A stretch of DNA of 64,000 bases from Thermoactinomyces vulgaris. GTDB lineage: Bacteria > Bacillota > Bacilli > Thermoactinomycetales > Thermoactinomycetaceae. This document shows, piece by piece, positions 54,147-62,314 of the stretch. The stretch's first letter is position 1. Each line of letters opens with the position of its first letter. A program made the position numbers and the translations under genes. The notes under the pieces were generated by a model, which saw nothing but the letters and a program-made list of their open reading frames with translations, had not been told where the DNA came from and made no database searches. The DNA is taken from contig NZ_REFP01000010.1 in NCBI RefSeq assembly GCF_003688725.1, positions 62,001-126,000 of the forward strand, read 5' to 3'.

Positions 54147-55112
54147 TCATTTCACAAAATAACGGTATTGGTCTTCGAACCACTCGCGGCAAATCTCTCC
54201 GTTGATTTTCAAGTATTCCAAATGAGCCAATGTTTCTGCCAAGGCAAACCGCAAATTGTGAATGTTCAAGTTGGTCCCGAACAAATCCCTGCACAGATCA
54301 TACGCGGTGCAACGCCCATATGTTTTCAGCTTGTTCTTGATGGAAGCCAACCGTTTTTCATGATGGTCGATCAATGCGTCAATCCGCTCCCGGTAATGGG
54401 TAAACGATGATCCGTGGGCCGGAAACACCCGTTTCACCGGCAAGCTTTTCATTTTTCCCAGAGTTTGCAGATAAACTTGCAAGGGATTCGGGTGGCAAGC
54501 CGGCCATAAACTGATATTTGGAGTAATCTTCGGCAACAAGAAATCCCCGCCGATGAGAAATTCGCGTTCGGGATCATAGAAACTCAGATGACCGTCCGCA
54601 TGGCCGGGGGTATGGAAGATGACATATTCACGGTCCCCCAGTCGAATCGTTTCCCCGGCCTCAATAAATTCCGGTTCGGGGTGAGGCTCCACCCATGGGT
54701 AAAAACTTTGCATATGGCCGGGAATTTGCGCGGTCCGTTCCGGCGTCAGCCCGTGTTTCGCGTAAAAATCAGCCAACTGCCCCGGCATGTTGCTTTCCCG
54801 GGAAAAGAAAAGCTGTGCCTGTTCAAAGTCGGTTTTGGACATATACACCGGAGCTTTCGTTTTTTGTTGCAACAGTCCGGCCAAACCGTAATGATCCGGA
54901 TGATAATGGGTCAGGACAATCTTTTCCACATCCGCCCAAGACCAGTTCCCTTCTTTTTGTGCCTGCTCCCACCGGGCCAAATCCGCTTCGTCATGAAGGC
55001 CGGTGTCCACAATGGTGTATCCCGTCTTTCCTTTGATCAAATAAGCGTTAATGATCTTTAAAGCAAACGGCAAAGGAAGCGGTACTTCGATGATGTCCTC
55101 CCACTGTTTCAT
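54147..55112 (-). CDS. MBL-fold metallohydrolase
   Basis: A 321-residue metallo-beta-lactamase-fold protein. The metal site HYHPDHYGLAG (HxHxDH form), a later HTPGHADGHLSF, and a C-terminal helical extension (~240-321, YGRCTAYDLCRDLFG) are present, giving a beta-CASP-less, hydrolase-like layout of the type often labelled MBL-fold hydrolase of unknown substrate. The ATG has AGAGGAGACAACCTC upstream. It follows the HAD gene by 19 bp, so these probably share a transcript with the methyltransferase upstream. Confidence 0.88.
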   Translation of the reverse strand: MKQWEDIIEVPLPLPFALKIINAYLIKGKTGYTIVDTGLHDEADLARWEQAQKEGNWSWADVEKIVLTHYHPDHYGLAGLLQQKTKAPVYMSKTDFEQAQLFFSRESNMPGQLADFYAKHGLTPERTAQIPGHMQSFYPWVEPHPEPEFIEAGETIRLGDREYVIFHTPGHADGHLSFYDPEREFLIGGDFLLPKITPNISLWPACHPNPLQVYLQTLGKMKSLPVKRVFPAHGSSFTHYRERIDALIDHHEKRLASIKNKLKTYGRCTAYDLCRDLFGTNLNIHNLRFALAETLAHLEYLKINGEICREWFEDQYRYFVK

Positions 55113-55131
55113 GAGGTTGTCTCCTCTCTCT

Positions 55132-55896
55132 TCATTTCATCCAGCTTGTCAAGCGATCCACCGCATAAGTAGCCTGAATCTCCGAACGTTTTGCCATTTC
55201 CGGGGTCGTGATTCCCGTGTAAACCAAAAGCGTATCCATCCCGCCGCGGACTCCTGCCAAAATATCGGTTTGCAAATTATCGCCGACCACAAGCACTTCG
55301 TCTTTCCGACAACCCAGTTTTTCAAGGGCGTAACGCATGATCACCGGTTCCGGTTTTCCGATAAAACGAGGTTCCACCCCCGCCGCCGCGGCGATGCCCA
55401 TTGCCAGCGACCCGGATCCCGGCCAAAAACCTTCTTCAGTGGGCAAAGCCCGATCCGCATTGGTCCCGATCAATTCGGCTCCGGCCTGGATGCCCAAAAA
55501 AGCTTTTTTCATTTTTTCGTAGGTGAAATCGCGATCCAATCCCACCACCACTGCATCGGGATGGTCGTCGGTCACCACAAACCCGGCTTGTGTGATCGCT
55601 TGGTGAAGCCCTTCTTCCCCGACAATATAAACTGACTTCACATCCTCTTTTTCCTCCAGATAGCGGGCACAGGCCAACGATGAGGTATAAACCTGCTCCG
55701 CTTCTGCCGGAAAACCAAAGCGGTGCAACTTTTCAGCCACCTGTTCCGGCGAACGCGTCGAATTATTGGTCAAAAAAAGATAAGGAATTTGATCCTCATC
55801 AAGCCGTTTCACAAATTCCAAGGCTCCTGGTATCACTTGGTCACCGCGGTACAAGGTTCCATCCAGATCGATTAAGTATCCTTTGTATTGATTCAT
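55132..55896 (-). CDS. yutF: HAD-superfamily sugar/pyridoxal-phosphatase-like hydrolase (YutF, TIGR01457/NagD type)
   Basis: A 254-residue HAD IIA hydrolase. Nucleophile DLDGT near the N-terminus, motif II FLTNNSTR, Lys in GKPEP, and VVGDNLQTDILAG at the acid site. It is the YutF-type phosphatase with an uncertain small-molecule substrate. The ATG at 55896 lies inside the upstream methyltransferase gene's last codons (4-bp overlap), so the two are translationally coupled; the TTG at 55908 is an alternative. B. subtilis has yutF in the same neighbourhood. Confidence 0.9.
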   Translation of the reverse strand: MNQYKGYLIDLDGTLYRGDQVIPGALEFVKRLDEDQIPYLFLTNNSTRSPEQVAEKLHRFGFPAEAEQVYTSSLACARYLEEKEDVKSVYIVGEEGLHQAITQAGFVVTDDHPDAVVVGLDRDFTYEKMKKAFLGIQAGAELIGTNADRALPTEEGFWPGSGSLAMGIAAAAGVEPRFIGKPEPVIMRYALEKLGCRKDEVLVVGDNLQTDILAGVRGGMDTLLVYTGITTPEMAKRSEIQATYAVDRLTSWMK

Positions 55897-56624
55897 TTTT
55901 TCACACAACCTGTCACAATCATTCTTTTTCCTTCAGGAGAATAAGGTTCCCCGTCAAAATCCGAATAGACTTGCTTATGTTTTAAAGAGTATTTTTCCAA
56001 CATGGAGATCAATTGTTCATAATCGTACATTTTGACCCGTTCCTGATAGGTGCGTTTTCCACGTTCATCGCTCAATTCGATCGACTTGCAGACAAAATCG
56101 CCTTCAATCCACCGTTTTTCCTTGATCCATCGTCCGTCGACCTGCCGCCGGCTTTCCGGAACCAGGTTTTTCTCCACCGATGCCCGGTTTAAAAAATCAA
56201 TCAAAAAGCGGCCACCCGGTTTCAACACCCTGGCAATTTCCGACAAAACCCGCTCATTGTCCGCGTCTTCTTTAAAATACCCGAACGAGGTGAACAAATT
56301 GAGCACCACGTCAAAAGACCCGTCAACAAAAGGCAGCATCCGCATATCCGCCCGGATAAACGGAATCGCCAGGTCTGCCGATTGTTCCAAGGCCTTTTTC
56401 AACAAAACCTCAGACAAATCAAGCCCGGCCACTTGATAACCCATTTTTTCCAGCGATATACTGTGGCGGCCCATTCCGCAGCACAGATCCAAAATCAAAT
56501 CATCCCGGTTCAAATCCAGCCATTTGGCGGCTTGTTCTACCTCCTTGGATGCATCCTGCTGATTCCGGTGTTTATATACGATGAGATAGTCTTCTCCAAA
56601 ACTTTCTTCATACCATTGCGGCAT
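55893..56624 (-). CDS. class I SAM-dependent methyltransferase
   Basis: A 243-residue methyltransferase: LDLCCGMGRHSISLEKMG is the SAM-binding loop, GLDLSEVLL the acidic loop, and FLNRASVEK and DGRWIKEKRW follow. The C-terminal EPYSPEGKRMIVTG is conserved in this group, whose substrate is unknown. The ATG at 56624 follows AGGAGGGAAATCC; the frame upstream of it is non-coding. First of three genes (with yutF and the MBL gene) transcribed together on the minus strand. Confidence 0.83.
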   Translation of the reverse strand: MPQWYEESFGEDYLIVYKHRNQQDASKEVEQAAKWLDLNRDDLILDLCCGMGRHSISLEKMGYQVAGLDLSEVLLKKALEQSADLAIPFIRADMRMLPFVDGSFDVVLNLFTSFGYFKEDADNERVLSEIARVLKPGGRFLIDFLNRASVEKNLVPESRRQVDGRWIKEKRWIEGDFVCKSIELSDERGKRTYQERVKMYDYEQLISMLEKYSLKHKQVYSDFDGEPYSPEGKRMIVTGCVKK

Positions 56625-56692
56625 GGATTTCCCTCCTGCTTGTTTAAAAGGAACTATTCTCCTTGTAAATTGTATCACAAGTACCAGAAACT

Positions 56693-56733
56693 TCGAAAAA
56701 GAAAACGACACGCAACCCTCGTGCCGTTTTGAA
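56693..56733 (-). terminator. terminator of the SufR-like regulator gene
   Basis: On the minus strand AAAACGGCACG pairs with CGTGTCGTTTT (56701-56732) and is followed by CTTTTTC. Located just past the stop at 56747. Confidence 0.72.
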
Positions 56734-56746
56734 AGTTTCCCTGTTT

Positions 56747-57376
56747 TCATTCCTTCCGCTCACGAATCACATAGACACAATTTTGTCCGCCCATCGCTTT
56801 GCATTCTTTCTGTTCCACCTTGGCATCCAACAGCTTGCAAAACCAATTCATTTCACATTGGCATGCCTGATTGTAAACACTGGCCACTTGTGAAATGGGA
56901 CAATTGCATTCAACAAACCGGTAAACCCCTTCCCCTTCTTTTTCCCATTTCACCATGTATCCTTTTTCGTCCTGAAGTTCAGCCAGCCGTCTCACCTTTT
57001 CGTCCAAGCTCTTTCCTTGAAAATCAGACAAGTGTTCTTTCAGGAGGCGCTTCTCCCGGTTTTTGAAGACGGATTGGATCATCTCCTCTCCGTAATTCTC
57101 TTCCAAATCCTTCAGGATCTCCATCGCAAACCCGGCATACATTTTTGGAAAGTACTGCTCGGAACGTTCCGTGAGGAAGTATTGGTTGCTCGGTCTCCCC
57201 ATGGACTTTCGAAGCAGTTGTGGCACAATCAATTGATCCCGCTCCAATTGGTTCATGTGCCGGCGGACCGCCATTTCCGTAACCCCCAACCGCTCGGCGA
57301 TTTCGCTGACGGTCAAGCCTCCTTCGGTCTTGAGCATCGTCATGATCTGCATTCGTGTCGATCCGGTTTCATTCAT
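56747..57376 (-). CDS. winged-helix regulator with C-terminal cysteine cluster (SufR-like)
   Basis: A 209-residue transcription factor. N-terminal winged helix (~15-60, LTVSEIAERLGVTEMAVRRHMNQLE), a central dimerisation region, and a C-terminal region with cysteines at VECNCPISQ, ACQCEMNWFC and ECKAMGGQNC that can coordinate an Fe-S cluster as in SufR. The family is known to sense Fe-S status or other signals. Target genes are unknown; the closest Fe-S genes here are further away (23395, 35284). The ATG at 57376 follows GAGGGGGTGGAAGCA. Start at M4 was chosen because of the SD. Confidence 0.78.
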   Translation of the reverse strand: MNETGSTRMQIMTMLKTEGGLTVSEIAERLGVTEMAVRRHMNQLERDQLIVPQLLRKSMGRPSNQYFLTERSEQYFPKMYAGFAMEILKDLEENYGEEMIQSVFKNREKRLLKEHLSDFQGKSLDEKVRRLAELQDEKGYMVKWEKEGEGVYRFVECNCPISQVASVYNQACQCEMNWFCKLLDAKVEQKECKAMGGQNCVYVIRERKE

Positions 57377-57408
57377 TGCTTCCACCCCCTCCCCGCCAAA
57401 TGGTTTCT

Positions 57409-57825
57409 TTATAATTCTCTTTTCAGATAATCCTGTACTTGCACGCGGAACTCACGGTAAAGGCCGCTGTCTTTGAGAAACGGCTTCAGCTCGTCCAAGT
57501 CGACCTCAGTATAATACCGGACCAAGCGGTCCCGCAAATGGACATGTTCCTTTACCCGGTTGCCCACTTTTGAATCAATCACTTTTTCATCCAACAAAAT
57601 GTCGACAATGTCCAGATATCCTCCGGGATCCCGCATGATGAACCCGTCAATCATGGCCGTTCCCACATCAATCATGCATTCCACGGCCAAGTGCAAAGCC
57701 CGCTCCAACGCAAAGCGGTCTTCTGTGTTTGAAGGCCCTTCTCCCAACCGTTCCAACACGATGGCGCATTGCTCCAAATGTTCCAACTGTTTTTCAATCC
57801 GCTCCACATCCACATCGTAAACCAT
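57409..57825 (-). CDS. yutE: YutE family protein (DUF86/HepT-like)
   Basis: A 138-residue, helical HEPN-fold protein of the DUF86 family. HepT-type toxins carry R-x4-H-x-Y; here the equivalent segment RDRLVRYY has Arg in place of the His, so the toxin-type active site is altered. There is no MNT-type antitoxin gene next to it, which fits the housekeeping YutE of bacilli rather than a toxin-antitoxin pair. The ATG at 57825 follows GAAAGAGGGGAAAAATC. It is upstream of the SufR-like gene on the same strand. Confidence 0.84.
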   Translation of the reverse strand: MVYDVDVERIEKQLEHLEQCAIVLERLGEGPSNTEDRFALERALHLAVECMIDVGTAMIDGFIMRDPGGYLDIVDILLDEKVIDSKVGNRVKEHVHLRDRLVRYYTEVDLDELKPFLKDSGLYREFRVQVQDYLKREL

Positions 57826-57968
57826 GATTTTTCCCCTCTTTCTGCCGGTTTCCAACCGCGATAAATGTATCCTTCAAACAAAAATTATAAGGGAAGCCTG
57901 TTCAAGAATAAATGAAAACGATCCAACAAAGATTAATAGTAAATTTCCTGTAAAGGAGGATCCGTGTG

Positions 57969-58205
57969 ATGCAGATCTCCACCAAAGATCTTTCGTACTT
58001 GAGCGATGAAATGTCCTGGGAACTTCTGGCGATGAAAAAATGTAATCACTTCGCCCAAGAGTGCCAGGATGAACAAGTTCGCCAACTGCTTCACCAAGTT
58101 GGCCAAATGCATCAAAATCACTACGAAATGCTTTTGAATCAATTACAACAAGCCACAGGACCGACCGGAGCGCCCGGCGCCGGAAATCCGTCGGTCACAC
58201 AATAA
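57969..58205 (+). CDS. small spore-coat CotF-like protein
   Basis: A 78-residue protein with a helical domain (LSYLSDEMSWELLAMKKCNHFAQE...) like the CotF/ferritin-like coat proteins, and a Pro/Gly-rich tail (GPTGAPGAGNP) with three collagen-like GXY triplets. The ATG at 57969 lies behind AAAGGAGGATCCG; a GTG at 57966 is also possible. It is the first of two adjacent CotF-like genes, 15 bp apart. Found in the mature spore coat or the mother cell in the family, so expressed late in sporulation by inference. Confidence 0.8.
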   Translation: MQISTKDLSYLSDEMSWELLAMKKCNHFAQECQDEQVRQLLHQVGQMHQNHYEMLLNQLQQATGPTGAPGAGNPSVTQ

Positions 58206-58220
58206 GGGAGGGAATGATTA

Positions 58221-58559
58221 ATGCAATCCACACCCCAACAAAACATGGGACCTCAGCAGTCAACCGGATTGCCGCAAGTGAAAGGTCCGGAGTTGAATGA
58301 CCGGGACCGGATCAATGATATCCTGGCCACGGAAAAATATTTGGCATACGGTTACAACACAGCCTGCCATGAAGCAAGCCATGAAGGATTGTTTCAATTA
58401 CAGATGCAGTGTTTGTCGGATGTCCAAAAAGCCAGCCGCGAACTGTTCAATCTGATGCATCAGAAAGGATGGTACAAACTCGAAGCGGCACAACCTGATA
58501 AAATCAGCCAGAAATTCCAGCAATTCAGCAACTACCGTACACAATTCCCCTATTCCTGA
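58221..58559 (+). CDS. spore coat CotF-family protein
   Basis: A 112-residue protein with a Gln/Pro-rich start (MQSTPQQNMGPQQ) and a CotF-like helical domain: NDRDRINDILATEKYLAYGYNT, then EASHEGLFQLQMQCLSDVQKASREL. The C-terminus is Tyr- and Gln-rich (QFSNYRTQFPYS), as in several coat proteins. The ATG at 58221 has GGGAGGGAATGATTA upstream. It is 15 bp after the other CotF-like gene and followed by a strong terminator. Confidence 0.85.
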   Translation: MQSTPQQNMGPQQSTGLPQVKGPELNDRDRINDILATEKYLAYGYNTACHEASHEGLFQLQMQCLSDVQKASRELFNLMHQKGWYKLEAAQPDKISQKFQQFSNYRTQFPYS

Positions 58560-58562
58560 AGG

Positions 58563-58600
58563 ATAAACCTCTCCTGCTTCCAGAAGCGGAGAGGTTTTTT
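58563..58600 (+). terminator. terminator of the CotF-like pair
   Basis: AAACCTCTCC and GGAGAGGTTT (58565-58597), T-run after. Confidence 0.88.
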
Positions 58601-58716
58601 CTGTCCGTTGAACAAGGAAATTGTCAGCAAATGACTTCCTTTGTCAGAAGGAAGGAATTTATTTACAGGTCTCGAAATCGTTAACAAATATACAGCGAAA
58701 AAAGGAGGATTCGGTT

Positions 58717-59331
58717 ATGGCAGAGTCACACATGACCACCAAAGAAGCCGCTGAACAACTGCAAGTCCACGCCCGCACCATCCGGAAATGGATTGATACT
58801 TTTGAAGAATATATTCAACCCGATATCAACGAACGGGGGCATTATCTGTTATCCAAAGAAAGCTTTCAACGCCTGTCCCACATTAAAAGCCGGCTGCAAG
58901 AACCGCACCGTTCCATGAAACAAGTCAAAGAGGAATTGATCCAGGAAGGGAAAATGAGCCCTTATCCCGCTTCCCCCTCCCAGGAGTTCATGGAAGAGAC
59001 GGAAAGATGCTTGCAAGACATGATGGATATGATGGATGGCATGACCGATTTATTGGAAGAGATGACGAACCGGATCAATCATATCGAAAAGCATATGATG
59101 AACTTGTTTAATTCCCTGGATGAAATGCAACATAAACTGTTGTCCGTCCAATATGAATCCGCCTCTTCCAACGAAGTTCACCAAATGTTCGATGAAATCC
59201 GGAAAAAACAGGATCAATTGCGAATGGAGCTGCGCAATGTGACCTTCACTCAACGGCTGACAGCGGCAACCGGGGAACAGGGACTATTGCCCAGGCGGCA
59301 GAAAAAAGCCCGTTTTTTCGGACTCTTATAA
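58717..59331 (+). CDS. MerR-type HTH coiled-coil protein (RacA-like)
   Basis: A 204-residue protein with an N-terminal MerR-type winged helix (~1-70, MTTKEAAEQLQVHARTIRKWI) and a long coiled-coil (~85-180), rich in Met and Glu (DMMDGMTDLLEEMTNRI). B. subtilis RacA, which anchors the chromosome at the pole during spore formation, has this design, but small MerR-like coiled-coil proteins of other roles exist, so the link is tentative. The ATG at 58717 follows AAAAGGAGGATTCGGTT; the reading frame upstream is non-coding. Confidence 0.68.
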   Translation: MAESHMTTKEAAEQLQVHARTIRKWIDTFEEYIQPDINERGHYLLSKESFQRLSHIKSRLQEPHRSMKQVKEELIQEGKMSPYPASPSQEFMEETERCLQDMMDMMDGMTDLLEEMTNRINHIEKHMMNLFNSLDEMQHKLLSVQYESASSNEVHQMFDEIRKKQDQLRMELRNVTFTQRLTAATGEQGLLPRRQKKARFFGLL

Positions 59332-59383
59332 TGGATCCTTTTCATGTATAATGGGGTCAAACGACGACAAAGGAGCAAAAAAG

Positions 59384-59656
59384 ATGGAAAATCAGGACCT
59401 CATGGTTTTATATGATGAAAAGGAAAACACCCGTACCCGTTTTGTCAGTTTTGCCGGGAACACCAACCGGTTTGACCTTGCCATTACCTTTACGGATCGT
59501 TTCTACGGCAAACTTTTGGTTTTGGATCTCCAATCCAACCGGTTTGCCATTATCGGCCCGGACGACGTGGATGAGCCGGGTTATCTGGAAGAAGTGTATC
59601 AATTGAAAGAAGACGAAGCGGATGAATTACGGCAATTTTTGCATACCCTTGTTTAA
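59384..59656 (+). CDS. DUF3055-like small protein
   Basis: A 90-residue acidic protein resembling the DUF3055 family (MVLYDEKENTRTRFVSFAGN... RFDLAI). Function unknown; short alternating strand and helix segments only. The ATG at 59384 follows AAAGGAGCAAAAAAG; an upstream ATG in frame lies before the SD. Convergent and divergent neighbours are unrelated; it may be transcribed with the gene at 59712. Confidence 0.68.
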   Translation: MENQDLMVLYDEKENTRTRFVSFAGNTNRFDLAITFTDRFYGKLLVLDLQSNRFAIIGPDDVDEPGYLEEVYQLKEDEADELRQFLHTLV

Positions 59657-59711
59657 AACGTATAACCTTCCTTTGGTTCACACAACTTAATCCCAAAGGG
59701 AGGAACTGTGC

Positions 59712-59963
59712 ATGAAAAAAAAGCAGAATTTCCGGGAACTGAAAACGGTGGAATCACAACAAAACGAGCTGGTTCCGGAAGAATTTCCCGAAGGACCTTA
59801 CGGGGCGGCTGTCAGCGGCAAGCCGGGAAAATCATCTCCCTGGCGGCCCACACAACACGCTTCTCCCCGTTTTACATATGAAATGCGGGAGTTTCATGAG
59901 GGGTTGCAACGGCATTTTCCAGGCAGCCATCCGACCCACGATGATCCCGATGATCATGAATAA
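59712..59963 (+). CDS. hypothetical small protein
   Basis: An 83-residue basic-then-acidic protein without recognisable domains: lysine-rich start (MKKKQNFRELK), a Pro/Gly-rich middle (FPEGPYGAAVSGKPGKSSPWRPT), and an acidic His/Asp-rich tail (HPTHDDPDDHE). Low predicted order. The ATG at 59712 follows AAGGGAGGAACTGTGC. Probably belongs to the transcript of the DUF3055-like gene; its terminator follows. A spore or cytosolic role cannot be inferred. Confidence 0.6.
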   Translation: MKKKQNFRELKTVESQQNELVPEEFPEGPYGAAVSGKPGKSSPWRPTQHASPRFTYEMREFHEGLQRHFPGSHPTHDDPDDHE

Positions 59964-59975
59964 ACCCGCTTTCCA

Positions 59976-60020
59976 TCGCAAACCGGCCCGCCGCTTGAGT
60001 CACGACGGGCCGGTTTGTCG
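59976..60020. terminator. terminator between hypothetical gene and yutD
   Basis: AACCGGCCCG and CGGGCCGGTT (59980-60015) around a 15-nt loop with a T-rich tail on the plus strand. Confidence 0.78.
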
Positions 60021-60314
60021 TTAACTTTTTGCTTTTGGATTCACTTTTTTCAACACAAAATAGGCACAGCCAAAATTGCAAAATTCATTGAGATATTCCT
60101 CCAAATAACTGATTTTGGTATCAGCCGTGGCACGTGACCGGTGATCGGCAAAAAATCCTTTTAACCGCAGTTGTCCGTACCCCCAATCCCCGACAATATA
60201 ATCGTATTTGTCCAGAATTTCGCTAAAACGGCGTTTAAACGCTTCCGGATCCCATCCTTCCCGATGGTTGGTCAATAACTCATACTCATGGCCATGTATA
60301 TAAATTCGCTCCAT
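60021..60314 (-). CDS. yutD: YutD family protein (DUF1027)
   Basis: A 97-residue protein. Conserved YutD features: ERIYIHGHEYELLTNHREGWDPEAF near the start, DYIVGDWGYGQLRLKGFF and the closing YLNEFCNFGCAYFVLKK. Function unknown; a beta-rich fold has been proposed for the family. The ATG at 60314 follows AAAAGGTAGGTCGTT. It is divergent from the YhcN/YlaJ-type gene (yutC), as in B. subtilis where yutC and yutD are adjacent. Confidence 0.88.
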   Translation of the reverse strand: MERIYIHGHEYELLTNHREGWDPEAFKRRFSEILDKYDYIVGDWGYGQLRLKGFFADHRSRATADTKISYLEEYLNEFCNFGCAYFVLKKVNPKAKS

Positions 60315-60442
60315 AACGACCTACCTTTTCCATTACAAATCTCTACTTATATGTTACCATATCCCTCCTATTTTCCGGAAAAATTTAGCCCGTTATGACC
60401 GCCTCCTTTTGGGCAGTTTATAAAACAAAAGGAGGGAATGGC

Positions 60443-61120
60443 ATGAAACGATGGATCGTCTTTTTACTCTCTGGCCTCTTTGTTTTTTCCCTGACCGCTT
60501 GTTCCCCTGACAACCGGGGAGAAAACCAAGGAAATCAGGGAATGGAAAATCAAAGTTATGAAGAACCTCTTTACCGTGAACAAAACAATGACACACGCAT
60601 CGGCAGAACGAGCAACGATTCAATCAACGGGAACGAAGAAGCACGCGGCGGGGGACAAAACGAAATCGGATATTTCAAATACAACCCTCAAAATTATGAC
60701 GAAAAAAGCGCGGGAAAAACCAATGTGTTTGTGGATCGTCCTTTGCTGGCAAGACATATCGCGGAAATGGTGACCAACCTGCCCAATGTCAAAGACGCGA
60801 CCGCACTGGTCACGGATGACCGCGTGTTCATCGGCGTGAACACAAAGAACGGGAAAGTCGACCCGAAGACCGTCAAAGAAGCGAAACGTACGGCCGAAAG
60901 CTTAACCCCCCGTTATTACCGGGTTCATGTGACCAGCGACAAAAATCTGAATGAGAAAATCACCAACATCGGGATGCGGATGTCCACCAATAACGATGTG
61001 GAAGGTGTCCGGGGAGATTTGGAAGATCTGTTGCGTCGATTGGGAGACGACACCCCTCCGGACGTCAACGAACAAATCGAACCCAACGGACGCCGGGATA
61101 TCAACCCGCTGGAAAAATAA
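60443..61120 (+). CDS. yutC: YhcN/YlaJ family sporulation lipoprotein
   Basis: A 225-residue lipoprotein: signal peptide ~1-19 with lipobox LTAC (Cys ~20), a low-complexity Asn/Gln/Glu-rich linker (~25-95), then the YhcN/YlaJ domain with VTNLPNVKDATALVTDDRVFIGVNTKNG and the C-terminal region DVNEQIEPNGRR. Proteins of this family are found in the spore inner membrane. The ATG at 60443 follows AAAAGGAGGGAATGGC. Next to lipA (61167) and yutD, as in B. subtilis, which supports the yutC assignment. Confidence 0.87.
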   Translation: MKRWIVFLLSGLFVFSLTACSPDNRGENQGNQGMENQSYEEPLYREQNNDTRIGRTSNDSINGNEEARGGGQNEIGYFKYNPQNYDEKSAGKTNVFVDRPLLARHIAEMVTNLPNVKDATALVTDDRVFIGVNTKNGKVDPKTVKEAKRTAESLTPRYYRVHVTSDKNLNEKITNIGMRMSTNNDVEGVRGDLEDLLRRLGDDTPPDVNEQIEPNGRRDINPLEK

Positions 61121-61162
61121 ACAAAAGCAGTGTCATCCCGTAAGGACGGCACTGCTTTTTGT
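61120..61162. terminator. terminator between yutC and lipA
   Basis: AAAAGCAGTG and CACTGCTTTT (61122-61159), T-run on plus, A-run on minus; converging genes. Confidence 0.83.
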
Positions 61163-61166
61163 TGAT

Positions 61167-62069
61167 TCAAGCCATTTTTTCTTCACTTTGTTTTGCAGAC
61201 CGGACTTGTTCATGCGCATGATAAGAGCTGCGCACCAGCGGACCGGATTCGACGTGGGAAAAGCCCATTTCCAACCCGATCTCTTTCCATTTTTCAAATT
61301 CCTCCGGAGTGTAATACCGTTCGATTTTCAAGTGCTTTTTCGTCGGTTGCAAATATTGGCCAATGGTGACAATGTCCACTTGGTGATCGCGAAGATCCTG
61401 CATCGCTTCCACCACTTCTTCAAAGGTTTCCCCCACTCCGACCATGAGGCTGGATTTGGTGGGAACATCCGGTTGCATTTCTTTGGCCCGCTTCAATAAT
61501 TCCAAGGAACGGTCGTATTTTGCTTTGGAACGGACCCGGTCGGAACGGCGGCGAACCGTTTCAATATTGTGATTCAAAATATCGGGTTTTGCATCCATCA
61601 CGACTTTTAAGGCATCCCAATTCCCTTGGAAATCAGGGATCAGTACTTCCACACTGGTAAATGGATTCCGTTTGCGGATGGCTTTGATGGTTGCGGCAAA
61701 AATGGCAGCCCCGCCATCTTTCAAGTCATCCCTGGCCACGGATGTGACAACGGCATGACGAACACCCATCTGTTCAACCGCTTCCGCCACACGTTGCGGT
61801 TCGGCCCAGTCCAGTTCGGTTGGGAGCCCGGTTTTCACGGCGCAGAAACGGCAGGCCCGGGTGCAGATATCCCCCAAAATCATGAAAGTCGCGGTTCGGT
61901 TTGCCCAACATTCATAAATGTTCGGGCAACGCGCTTCTTCACAAACCGTATGCAGGGTTTTTCCCCGCATCATCTTTTTTAATTCGCGGAAATTTTCATT
62001 GGTGGTTAAACGCACTTTCAGCCATTCAGGTTTCCGCTGCCGGGTTTTTGCTTTGTTATCGCTTGCCAC
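61167..62069 (-). CDS. lipA: lipoyl synthase
   Basis: A 300-residue radical-SAM enzyme that inserts two sulfurs into octanoyl groups to make lipoyl cofactors. Auxiliary cluster cysteines C43, C48 and C54 ([12 protein letters not shown]), SAM cluster cysteines C69, C73 and C76 (CTRACRFC), and the C-terminal RSSY serine (VRSSYHAHE) are all present. It starts with GTG at 62069 behind GGAGGGATTCAA. Two iron-sulfur sources are encoded elsewhere in the window (23395, 35284). B. subtilis yutB is the equivalent. Confidence 0.96.
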   Translation of the reverse strand: MASDNKAKTRQRKPEWLKVRLTTNENFRELKKMMRGKTLHTVCEEARCPNIYECWANRTATFMILGDICTRACRFCAVKTGLPTELDWAEPQRVAEAVEQMGVRHAVVTSVARDDLKDGGAAIFAATIKAIRKRNPFTSVEVLIPDFQGNWDALKVVMDAKPDILNHNIETVRRRSDRVRSKAKYDRSLELLKRAKEMQPDVPTKSSLMVGVGETFEEVVEAMQDLRDHQVDIVTIGQYLQPTKKHLKIERYYTPEEFEKWKEIGLEMGFSHVESGPLVRSSYHAHEQVRSAKQSEEKMA

Positions 62070-62277
62070 TTGAATCCCTCCACAATCAAAATCGACACCA
62101 AACCGCCCTTCCCAGCCTTGCAAAAAATTTCACAAAGTACAAGAGGGAACAGCCGGATCGTTTCCATTTTCACCATTGCAAAAAAATGTTTTTTCCACAA
62201 GTGTTTTTATCATTTTCACTTAAAATGGCAAAATCGATGTTCCTTTATACTATAACGCAAAAAATCATTTTTGCATA

Positions 62278-62314
62278 ATCAAAAGACCAGCCGTGCATCA
62301 AGCTGGTCTTTCAT
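62278..62314 (-). terminator. terminator of the FecCD-type permease operon
   Basis: AAAGACCAGC and GCTGGTCTTT (62281-62313) with a U-run on the minus strand; overlaps the stop of the gene ending at 62311. Confidence 0.83.

Noticed and set aside
57409-57825. Toxin-antitoxin system (HepT/MntA type)
   Set aside because: The active-site histidine is missing and there is no adjacent nucleotidyltransferase antitoxin gene; YutE is a conserved housekeeping gene.
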